This document shows positions 37,457-47,484 of a stretch of 64,000 bases of DNA, one piece after another. The stretch spans positions 1,860,001 to 1,924,000 of the forward strand of contig JAMXBD010000066.1 of the NCBI GenBank assembly GCA_024138025.1. Direction: 5' to 3'. The notes beneath the pieces were generated by a model. It saw only the letters and a program-made list of their open reading frames with translations. It was not told the DNA's origin and made no database searches. How positions within the stretch are numbered: position 1 is the first letter of the stretch; every line of letters begins with the position of its first letter. The DNA comes from Combretum micranthum (lineage: Eukaryota; Streptophyta; Magnoliopsida; Myrtales; Combretaceae). The translations under genes and the position numbers were made by a program.

Positions 37457-38945
37457 CATTCGTCTCCATATAATGCAATATTAGGGAGGTCACATAGTCG
37501 ATATTCGGCATGATTGTCTCACAACCCCACCTCAATGCCAAGTTCCTTACCTCAGTTGGGATAGTGGTATGCCGAGGAGACCAACAATAGTCTACAAAGC
37601 TATACTTAAAGCGTTGAAGGGAGATCGCATGTACGTCGCAGATACTGAACTAGAGGATCAATCCGAGCACTATGGTGAACCCGCTGAGCTCATCAAGGAG
37701 GTCACCTTAGACGATAATCCTAAGCACACCACGAAAGTTGGGATGTCAATCTCTCTCGGCTTAAGGAAAAGTTTGATTGCATTCTTGTAGGCAAATAAAG
37801 ACATCTTCGCATGGTCACCTTTCGACATGCTAGGCATAAGCTCGAACGTATTCACTCACCAGTTAAACATCAACAAAACCCATAGGTCAATCCACTAGAA
37901 GATTAGGCACTTTACCCCAGAAAGACAAGCCGCTATTGAAGAATAAGTCCAAAAGCTCGTTCAAGCTAGGTTCAACATGGTGTCAGTTAAAAAGCCTAAT
38001 GGGAAATAACGGATGCATGTAGACTATACCGACTTGAATAAGGCATGCCCGAAGGATTGTTTCTTGCTGCTTTGGATTGTCCAAATTGTCGATAGCACAT
38101 CGGGACATGAAATGCTAAGCTTCATGGATGCAATTTCAAGCTACAATCAAATTAAGATAGACGACGCCAATGAAGTTCACACTCCTTTTATCACATCTTT
38201 TGGCACGTACTACTATAAAGTAATGCTGTTTTTGGCCAAAACATGCTGGAGCCACCTTCTAGAGACTAGTCATCAAGGTATTTAAGCCCCAAATCATTAG
38301 AAACATGGAGGTTTACGTCAATGATATGATTGTAAATAGCAAAGAAGCAAAGAACTATCTCCATGACCTCCAAGAAACTTTTGATCACCTCCGCTTCTAA
38401 AATTTGGAACTCAATCCACAAAAAAGTGCCTTTAGCACATCATCAAGAAAATTCTTGGGTTATGTCATGTCACAGAGAGGAGTCGAAGCCAATCCTGACA
38501 AGATCAAAGCACTCCTAGAAACAAAACCTCCCTCTTTAGTTAAGGAAGTGCAACAGCTTACGGATAGACTAACTATGTTAGGTAGGTTCCTTCTTAGAAG
38601 AGCCAACAAATGTTCGAAAATTTTTAAGATCCTTAAGATATCCGAGCAGTTTGAGTGGACTAAAAAGACCCAAGAGGCCTTTGACAAGCTTAAATGTTTC
38701 CTAGTAGAACCGCCCATGTTGCCAACCTTAGTCCCAGGAAAAGTTTTGTACCTATATCTCGCAATGAGTGACTGAGCTCTATTGTCAGTCCTAACTTGAG
38801 TAGAAAGGAGACAACACCGACCTATATATTACATCAGCCATGTCCTCTAAAGAGCAAAACAAAGATAAACAAAGTTGGAAAAGTTCACTTTAGCAATAGT
38901 GGTGCTAGCTCGCTATTTACACCCATACTTCCAAATTGATATTGA
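37457..38945 (+). pseudogene. Reverse transcriptase/RNase H remnant of Tat/Ogre-like element
   Basis: It resumes the interrupted Gypsy element with SPYNAILGRSHSR (37463). Then come DIFAWSPFDMLGIS (about 37800), MHVDYTDLNKACPKDCF (38013-), SFMDAISSYNQIKI, YVNDMIVNSKEAKNYL (about 38313-38360), NLELNPQKSAFSTSSRKFLG (about 38402) and an RNase H connection with FEWTKKTQEAFDKLK. The polymerase motif usually Y-V-D-D is Y-V-N-D, so a catalytic aspartate is lost. The frame shifts at about 38260 and stops at 38398 and 38773 confirm decay. It breaks off near 38945. Confidence 0.88.
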
Positions 38946-38949
38946 ATCG

Positions 38950-41900
38950 ATGCTAAATCAATACTGATAAAAAACTGAAAATCTAAAAAGGCCCTATATG
39001 TCTTAGTCTAATCATCTCCCATCTTTGATGTCATATTTTTCTGTCTTACACATGAAGGATTATAATACAGGTCAAATACGATGATAAATTGATGATGTAA
39101 TATAAATATAAGAAACCTAGTTTCATGCTATACAAAAACTTGTGGTATGAAGGGTGAAAATTAATGTGTCTTCCTCTCTAGTACCTCCCAAACCTTAGTT
39201 TTTCTTGTCTTGAACATCTTCTTTGCAGTTTATTCTCAATTGGAAAAGACAATAAAACACATGAAAACTATGCATTTTATGAGTCTTTAGAGCATATTAA
39301 AAATCCTTTCTTTCTTTCTTTTTTATTTAAAAAAACCTAGCTACTATTGAAAGGAAAAAAAAAAAAAAAAGCCCAAGGATTCATCCAACCTATCCTGTCC
39401 TTTACCTACAGATTTTGTGGCGACTTAATCCTAACAAATGGGCCTAATGCTAATGAACAAGATTCCTTTTAGGGCTTGTTTGGATACTAGGTTTAGTAGT
39501 ATTTTGATTTTATTTTCAAATCAAACTGATACTAATCAACACATATATGATACCGATGAAAAACTGACAGTTTTACTCATAAACTGACCAAACCGATAAT
39601 GATCCGATGCTGATAAGTTACCAATACCGATTTGATACAGAGAAAAATCCTACATTCTAAATAAGCCCTTAGTTTTACACCAAAATCTAAAAGAAATGGA
39701 CACTGATCATATGCCGTGAAAAGAATTCTAGATTATTTAGTGTGAAAATGTCACTTTTCAAAGATAAGATAAAACACAATTAAGAAAATTCTTAAAAGAT
39801 CGCTATTATAATTGAGTTTTATGTATGCTACATAGGATATAAAATTCTTTTTTACAAATTGCAATCTTTTAGAACTTCTCAAGTGGATTCTTGATTGTGG
39901 GAAATTATGGGAGCTTTATATGGTCCTCTAAGAAAACGAAGATGATCCTCCACAAATGATTAAAGATGGTCCATTTTTTACTATTAGACGTTAGGAACCT
40001 AACTTCAAAGCCTCATCTTCCAATTTTATTTTAGGTGCCTTTTGAATTCATATCTAATGTAATGTGGCCTTTTGAGTATTATGTGCCATTGGCACTAGAG
40101 AAAATTGGTGAGGCGATAATTCTCATCGCATGCGTTGATGCTTTTACATTGGATGTCAAACGAAGTAGATTTATACTATTATATTTTTAAATAAGATTCA
40201 ACCGTCTTATGATATAAACAATGGGATTGAACTTATGTAGTATAAATATAGTTGGAAGAAATAAAGCTGCCATGATTTAACTGAAGGCATGGGCCATTTT
40301 ATTATAAATTGACCAACCCTAATTAGTTAAGATAAGCTTGCAAAAGATTAAAATATATATGATGGTGATGGTAATAATAATGAAAATGCTCTATTGAGTG
40401 CAGTTTCACACTGTACATTTAATACTCATTGTATATATCAAATATAAGGTGCCCCATTTTAATTGAAGACATTGGATATTCTCTAAATACCTAGTTAGTC
40501 GAGGTAACATATACAAATAAATATATAGATATACAATCGCAATAATAAAGAAATTAATGCTCCATTAAGTGTAAAGCATAACATTGTTGATGTATTAAAT
40601 TAATTCATCATAACCCTTATTGAGAAGCTAATGAATATAATAATCTATGTTAACTCCTTGAAATCAATGGGAGCACATCTTAGGATATGATAGTTGGATC
40701 TTAGTCTAATTTAAAAGCTAAGCTCTTAAGTGTAAGCTCAATTAAACAATTGTTAGTTCCTTTAGCAACAATTTTAATGGTACAAGCCACTCAGATATAG
40801 TAGAGGTGAGCAAACTGTGAATATGGAGTGGCAACAAGCAAATCTTTCTCTCCAAATTGGTTTAAAAAACAGTTACGGAAATTGAATTCTCCATTGAAAC
40901 TTTTTTCTTTTATGATTGAATCCAAAGTTACTACGACTTTATATACACTAGCACTACAATGAAAGATGGAACAATGTTGTGTTGGACCACCATCTAATAG
41001 CAATCTTAGACTTCATAATATTCTTGTTTGAGCAAGTTTCAGTGGTTGAGATGTTTATCAATGAGAGAATGGATAGATGATCATTTGTAGAGTCGGATTT
41101 AGATCCAAACAATTAAATGAGTTCGCCTGTTTGCCATCTTAAGTCATTTGTTTTACTTTGACAAAATTATGGAGAGGTAGAAATGGACTTGCACGGTTGC
41201 CTTGGAAATGTAACCCATGAGGGCCAAACCTTAAGCTCATTCCCTGCAATAATCTTAACCAACTTTTTGTTAGAGAAGAACAGGACCAATATCCTCCATT
41301 TCAACAATCAAAAGGAAGCAAGGAATATGTTAATTGGTAGTTATACGCTCGTTAAAGATATCATTAGAAGACGAAGGGTTGATTACCACAAGACTTAACT
41401 GCGTCTTTTATCGCATTGCCACCCTCTTTTTAATATTTGATCTAATGCCAACTTATGTCAATTAAATAGCCTAGGATACTAGCGGAGTTAATTTGTTCCA
41501 CAATGCAAATGCAATTTGTGAACTAGTTCACATATTTTAGCTCAATATTGTAGCGTTAATGGAAATCATAATGAATACCTTAACTTTTGAAAAAATCTTA
41601 TGCTTTGAAGCTAAAGTGTAAAAGGGAGGATTTTGGTGATGTGGAGTGATGCCACCTTCTAAGTTTCTCCAATGAACCAATCTAACCAATTTGTAAACAT
41701 TTTTTATGGTTGAAGTGCGTTTAAGATCGTTTTCTTTAAGTGGGTTGAAAATCAAAGGAATTGTGCATATTTTAAATTGTAAAATTTTGTAGTATATATA
41801 ACACCTAAAAGGTTCAGATTTTTTGGAAAAAGTTTGAATAATGGAGAAAAGAATGCTTCCAAGTTCATGATACCCTTCCAAAGTTCCGAAGCTTTGAAAA

Positions 41901-44640
41901 GAGCCTGGAGCATTCGCCACCATATGTTTATGACCCTTGACTTTAAAAATTCCAAACCTTTAGTATTTGTCCTTAGGCTTGCTAAAGCTTATATCCAATA
42001 TGATATACACTTTCATTAATCTATTATTACTTTTACTTTTGCACTTAGTAAATTACATCAAAAATGGACATTTTATAAGGATTAACTATGAAATTGACAA
42101 TTAGTCAAGTGGGAGTTTCAATGAGACAAAAGGGTATTTAATGACTAATGATTGAAGTTAGTTTATGCTAAATATTAAAGGTAACAAGCTATATATTAAA
42201 TTACTTTGGGTAAGATGTTTACATGAGGTAGGTGGTTATTTAGTGATTATGATTGTTAGGTTAAATTATTATGAACCTAATAAATGCTTCTGTAATTGGT
42301 AGAGTATGGATGATACTGGCACGTCATCATTGATTGATCTGTAACAATGCCCTAGGTGGAATGATACATCAAAAGAATTTAAAAGTTCTAAGGCAATTCA
42401 TGCACTCTCAAATGTTAGGAAGTATCCAATATTGTATGTATAGTATATATTACTTATGTGTTTTTCATGCTCATAAATACCTTATGTTACTTTGGTGGAG
42501 CACTTAAATTTCAAATATAATAACTTAATATTTGTACTTTAAGTCTTACCAATGCATGTCAATATGGTGATTATGAACTTCGTATGTGCTTGTGGTGATC
42601 CATTATGGCTCCACCTCACTTCTTTAACTCCTATGTTCTTCATGATTGGGTAATGCCAAAAAATTTTATGATGAATTGAGATACCATGTATGCATTGATT
42701 ATAGGGAGGATATTAACATGGATGACTCTTATATGATGATATGTAAAATGAGATTATGATGTGTTTTGTGCTAACTATAAACCCTTACCACATATTTGAT
42801 ACATAGGAATGGATCTTATTGTTTGAAAGCTTTCTTGAGGTCAGAATCACATGCCAAAACCATAATTCCTTGGAATTAATGGTTTCAACTTCAAGAGGGA
42901 ATTTCATTTTGCCTTTAAAGAAGGTAGAATTGCTATTTCTTTCCACCTTATATTTATGTTGTTTGCTTTAATTACTTGTTTTATCCTACACATACTTAGT
43001 ATGTATAATTATTGCAAGGATATCTTTTATAAATACCATTATATACTTATTTCATTCTATTAGGCAAATATATCTAAACCTAACAATGTATCTATCGTTT
43101 CTCATATACTCCATTCCTTCATAATATCCATGATTGTTAAAATTATTAGTTAACTTTTATGACTCTATGTTTTTATTAAATTATTCCTGCTTATAATGGA
43201 TGTAAAATTGTTGAAGTATGGGCTCTTAGTGAAATGTGACTTTAGATATCTGATTTTATCAGTTTATGGTTCTTCATGATTTTATTTTCTTTTATTCTTA
43301 AATTTTACAATTTCATGATTTTATAAAACTTTTCCTTGTTTAATTGTAATCTCTTAGTAAAATATCAATTTAGATATATTATTTTATAAGTCTATGGTTC
43401 TTCACAATTTTATCTTTTACTTTTACGTAATTTAATTGTTAATAGAATCCTCGTGTTTACGTCATATCCATGGACTCTATGAGCTACATGCAGTGGTGTT
43501 GTGATGCAATCATATATTGCCCATAGCTTTGGGATCAATTGTGAATTTATTTTTGGGGGCCTCTACAATCTCGTTGACAGGACCGTCCAATTAGCTATTT
43601 AACCATTAAAATAAATATAGCAATTGGAATATTAACAATTTTAGTGATTCTGTTACAGCTAGGTATGATGTGAGTTGTTAGATGATGACATGACTAATTC
43701 CATAAAAATTAATAGTAGAATTACAGAATTTTCCTTAAATTCGATATGTTTGGTATACAAGAATGCATCCATAATTAAATCACACAATTCCAAGTTGTAA
43801 TCCTTTTCCATATTTGAGCACGCTTTTAGTAATCTGAATGGAAACTTCTTATCATGGATAATTCCAACTTCAAAGGAGAATTTAATTCTACCTTTCAAAA
43901 GGTAAAATCACAATTCTATTCCATCTTTTTTTTTTTTTATGTTTAATTTGATTATTGTACATCCTATTATTTATTTATTATCTATATTTATTATGAAGAG
44001 TATTTTTTGACGAATACACTATATAGATTTTATTTTAAACATATCAATAAATATTTTATTGCGGAACTTATATCATTTCAATCTATTCCCTTTTCAAATG
44101 ATTTTAGCTACCAAACATCACATCAATATGGGTTGGGGGATAAATTCGTGTGAATTATTAATAGGTTTGAGCCTTAGTATAGACACATTACAGGCTGCTA
44201 TGCCTGGGTTTTAAGCATTACATTTTCTTTTGCAGATGGATCCTTTACCTGTTGCTGGCTTGCTGGTCTTAGTACAGAGACCTATAAATTTCCCTTGGGA
44301 AAATTCTCTAGCATTAATCTTTTAATAATAATAATAAAAAAGGATGACAAGTATTTGTAAAGTCAATATTTTGTTAGCCTAGGCTCTCAAATTCAAAATG
44401 TTGAAAGCTTGGGCCAATGAATAATGTTCATAAGACCGCACCACAAGATACAGATTTAACTAATTGCATACTTGATAACATTTCCGTGATGGAAAAACAT
44501 GATGGCCAAAAGAGAAAAAAGAACATGTTATGATTGTGAACCTTAAAATTTCCAGATGAGTTAGAAAACAAATTAAGCCACTTGTGCGTCATTAGCATGA
44601 ATCCTACGTTATTATATTATAAATGGAACAGAAGAGGCAC
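38950..44640. other. No gene seen (5.7 kb)
   Basis: AT-rich DNA with no supported gene. Frames at 38460-38717, 40791-41003, 41183-41398, 41537-41923, 41752-41955, 41834-42019 and 43659-43898 were inspected and show no domain, no conserved pattern and no plausible splice partners. Repeats include one copy of the 'TCTGTTTTTCAT' family (39470-39660) and a pair of related segments at about 42840-43010 and 43830-44000. A short (ATA)n run lies near 44320. Confidence 0.5.
42840..44000. repeat. Pair of diverged direct repeats ~0.97 kb apart
   Basis: CTTCAAGAGGGAATTTCATTTTGCCTTTAAAG AAGGTA at about 42891 corresponds to CTTCAAAGGAGAATTTAATTCTACCTTTCAAAAGGTA at about 43868. Each is followed by TTCTTTCCACCTTATATTTATGTT or CTATTCCATCTTTTTTT...ATGTTTAA, and later by CATCCTA-like text. 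This is a dispersed or locally duplicated repeat of unknown class. Confidence 0.45.
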
Positions 44641-44786
44641 AGGTATAATGATACATCCTTACATTGTCTCTTTATCATAACATAACATCCTTATGCCTTC
44701 TAAAGGAAAAGAAAAAGAAAAAAACAAAACAAGTGGGAAATGCAATTGAATACAGGAAGGATTTTTCACATACAAACTCATCAGTT

Positions 44787-45299
44787 TCAGTCAACGATCA
44801 CTTTTCCCACCATGCCAGCTCCTTGGTGTGGCGAACAGTAGAAACCGTAACTCCCTTTCTCCTTCAAAACAACTGAAAAAACCTCTCCTGGTCCATTCAA
44901 GAGGTCTTCTTCAGACATGGAGATCTGTGAGACGTCGACACCACCAGGAACTTCATCTTCATCGAAAATAACATTGTGGGGGAAACCAGCGTTGTTCCTG
45001 AATACGATCTTCTCACCGGGGCTGACTTTGAATTCACTAGGTTCAAATACAAGACCTCCATCGTCACTTCCCAGCTTCACTTCAATGGCCAAGGCATTGC
45101 TGGCAATCAATGCGCTGGCAATCAATGCGCTGGCAGCGGTAGCAGCAACAGCAACACCAAAGTCCTTCAGAGAAGCCTTAATGGCTAGTTTTGGGACCGG
45201 GGCGACCGCAACTTTTGCAGTGGCGGTGGCCTTGGCGCCAGCAGCCTTAAGGCCGGTGAAGGATGGGATAGCAATAGCTGCTGAGGTGACTGCGGCCAT
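44787..45299 (-). CDS. PETE: Plastocyanin precursor, chloroplast (intronless)
   Basis: Plastocyanin carries electrons from cytochrome b6f to photosystem I in the thylakoid lumen. The 170-residue precursor starts at 45299 and has no intron, as is usual for plant plastocyanin genes. Residues 1-71 form a bipartite targeting sequence: an S/A/K-rich stromal part, then an Ala-rich hydrophobic thylakoid-transfer part ending ASNALA before IEVKLG. The mature part is exactly 99 residues, the standard length. Copper ligands are in place: mature His37 (GFPHNV), Cys84 and His87 (FYCSPHQ), Met92 (GAGMVG). Tyr83 and the acidic patches (DEDE at 42-45, SEED at 58-61) that dock cytochrome f are kept. The protein ends VGKVIVD, whereas many relatives end VTVN. 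A 15 bp tandem duplication lengthens the hydrophobic targeting segment by five residues. The plus-strand frames over this span are shadows. Confidence 0.98.
   Translation of the reverse strand: MAAVTSAAIAIPSFTGLKAAGAKATATAKVAVAPVPKLAIKASLKDFGVAVAATAASALIASALIASNALAIEVKLGSDDGGLVFEPSEFKVSPGEKIVFRNNAGFPHNVIFDEDEVPGGVDVSQISMSEEDLLNGPGEVFSVVLKEKGSYGFYCSPHQGAGMVGKVIVD
45101..45130. repeat. 15 bp in-frame tandem duplication in PETE transit region
   Basis: TGGCAATCAATGCGC occurs twice, back to back and without mismatch. In the protein it yields the repeated [10 protein letters not shown] in the thylakoid-transfer segment. Confidence 0.97.
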
Positions 45300-45640
45300 T
45301 GAAGATAATAATTGTGCGTATGTGTGTGTGTATATAAGTTTTTGTTTTTCTGGCGAGGGAGGATATCAAGATGAAGTAGGGATAACAAGTAGAAATATAA
45401 TGGAAAAGAAACGGATGGTGATGAGGTGATTGAGTGGCTGTGATTTTGAGTGACAGAGCGAGTAGATAATGAACATAATTGGTGCATGAGTGGAGGAAAA
45501 GAGGTGAGCTATCCAGGAAAAATTCCTGATTGGCCGGAGTGGATACTGTAGTGACATGGCATGCTCTTTGATTTTGTTGCAAGCCACGTGGAAGTTCTTT
45601 AGCTTCATATATATTGCGGATTACGTGACCAAACAAAATG
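45300..45640 (-). promoter_or_regulatory. Promoter and leader of PETE with G-box and CCAAT box
   Basis: Upstream of the ATG on the minus strand: a TATATTT-like box at about 45394-45402; a CCAAT motif (GGCCAATCAGG, about 45524-45535); a palindromic G-box CACGTG at 45585-45590 (CCACGTGG context); and a second ACGT core (GTCACGTA) at 45621-45628. G-box plus CCAAT is a common arrangement in light-induced photosynthesis genes. Which TATA-like run is used, and light control itself, are inferred. Confidence 0.5.
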
Positions 45641-47484
45641 GCCTAAAATATCTGGATATAAATCTAACAGACAAATTGCGATAAAACGAAAAGCTACAAA
45701 AAATTTGGAGGAGAAAAATAAAAAAACAAATAGAAGAAATCAATAAAGTGAAGATACGTAAAAGGGTCTATCTAGGAACTGCTTCATCTCAAACACATGC
45801 AAGTTCTTCATCAACTTGTGAAGATAAGGCCAATCGTTTTACCATTTGCATCTTGCATTTGTAAAATTTTTGAAGGGACAACTTGGGCGGGTTTATTTCC
45901 TACCATACCTGAAAAGAAAAGGGTGGTTATATTCCAAGGTCAGAAAGAACATTTTCAGCTGATATTACAAATTAGAATTTAATCGACCAATTGCAATTTT
46001 AAAAAATGAAAAAGAAGAGATCAAGCAAAGAGGTTCATACTTGGTATGAATGCATATTAGATCAGACAGAAAGATGAAGCCACGATAAAGAATGGACCGA
46101 GAAGGAGATAACCCAAAACAGAGAACTATCCAGCTTTTATACATCTGATGACTAGAGCAGTACACTTTGCAAACTGTGCGGTACAACTACTTTACATCAG
46201 GCTGCTTCACTGGTACTAGGTGTACTAGATCACTCGTTTCTTATAGAATATCCAGCCCCTTCGCTCGGTACTTCAAAATATATGCCTCAGCTATCCATAA
46301 TTCCCACTTAAGAGAAAATCATCTTGCTTTTAGTATCCCTCCTTCAAGGCTAACCTATCGGTGGTCCTAAGCCAAACCACCAAGAAATCACAACAATATA
46401 AAAGCAAAACAGGCAGAGCAAACTAACTATTCATTTATGTTAAAATTAGTACCACAGTTATTTAATCTAAAAGTTTAAACATAAAGATATGGTGTGACCT
46501 ATTATATTTATATACTTTCTCTCATTTGTAAGCCGGATTGTGAGTTTTGATTAGAGACCATCAATTGGATGACTTAGTTTTAATTGGTTTATAATGAATG
46601 TGCATGTATTTGAACTTATAACCTTCTACTTTGATACTATATTTGGATTAGCACCACAACCATCTAATCTAAAAACTTAAGTTTCTAGATATGATGTGAG
46701 TTACCATATTTATTACATAACAATTTAGATTTATCACCTAGTTATTGACAAGGAGTCTTTTAGGACCTACAGAAAGAGAACATGAAAAATATCTGATTTA
46801 AGCACCTCTTTAGCAGTCTCGGAAACTGCAATATTGATCTTGGAAACAGAAAAGTGCTCCCGTTTCCATCAGTTTGCTGGACAACTAGAAAAGAAAAGAC
46901 CTCAAGTAACAACTTTAATGAATAAATGATTAAGGAAAGCAAACGTGTGCATATTATAAAGCTTTCGAAACTTAGGATTGTATTACACTTCTTTTCGCTT
47001 AGCTATAAGGGAGAGCCCTTGAAGTACATTGTTGCAATCGTTTCCTCCTTTTGTTTGAAGTTGGCAACAGCTAACTGGGTATACACACTAACCAGCAGCT
47101 ACAACCTATCCATGGGATAGCCTGCGCCTTTGACTGCCAAATGAAGAGTTGAATCATACACAACCCGTAATTCTTGCATTCCATTGAATATATGCTTTTT
47201 TTTCCTTTTGCAGTTTTTTCTTGAATAAGTTATTTTTGCAATGTTATTTCATAAACATTGCTGCTTTTCAAGTACATGATTATAATACAAAAGGAGATTG
47301 AGGGGGAAGAGGAGGGAAAGAAAACACTCCTAGAGAAAAACCAAAAGACAAGGCAAAAGTTTACATGTAAGCAATCTCTAACCAACATGAAATTTACAAG
47401 GAGCTCCCAAAACTTCTCCTTCCATCTTTGTTCCACTTTTATGATGGAAAATGGTAATGATCCTCCAGATTTCTGTTTGCATGG
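45641..47484. other. No gene seen; PETE upstream region and kinase downstream region
   Basis: Contains the 3' flank of the minus-strand kinase, in which a 3' UTR must lie just below 47485, and at the other end distal PETE upstream sequence. Small frames (45797-45982, 45965-46186, 46167-46370, 46760-46942, 46926-47120 and 47230-47436) show no domain. Two copies of a short dispersed repeat lie at 46440-46740. Confidence 0.45.
46440..46740. repeat. Two copies of a SINE-like dispersed repeat
   Basis: AAAATTAGTACCACAGTTATTTAATCTAAAAGTTTAAACATA...GATATGGTGTGA (46441-) and GGATTAGCACCACAACCATC, TAATCTAAAAACTTAAGTTTCTAGATATGATGTGAG (46645-) are related. Between them is GAGACCATCAATTGGATGAC. A third copy is at 48605-48700 (GGATTAGCACTACAACCATT). 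The text resembles plant SINE tails, but no clear A and B boxes were found. Confidence 0.4.

Larger units (their letters stand above)
30113..38945 (+). mobile_element. Decayed Tat/Ogre-like Ty3/Gypsy element, split by a CACTA insertion
   Basis: The order on the plus strand is LTR, primer-binding-like site, gag, protease, [foreign DNA of about 4.2 kb], end of protease linker, reverse transcriptase and RNase H. The motif set (DLNKACPKDCF, a long gag with K-Y-C-K-Y-H-F-like finger, VLIDTGSSANIIF) fits the Tat/Ogre group. RNase H breaks off at about 38945 (YLHPYFQ), so integrase and the 3' LTR are missing. Stops and shifts occur throughout. The whole is an inactive relic. Confidence 0.82.

Noticed and set aside
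41537..41955. Overlapping minus-strand frames of 128 and 67 residues
   Set aside because: No recognised domain, mutually exclusive frames, no matching exons nearby.
44917..45429. Plus-strand 170-codon frame overlapping plastocyanin
   Set aside because: Exact antisense shadow of the PETE frame; no domain, and the minus-strand protein is unmistakable.
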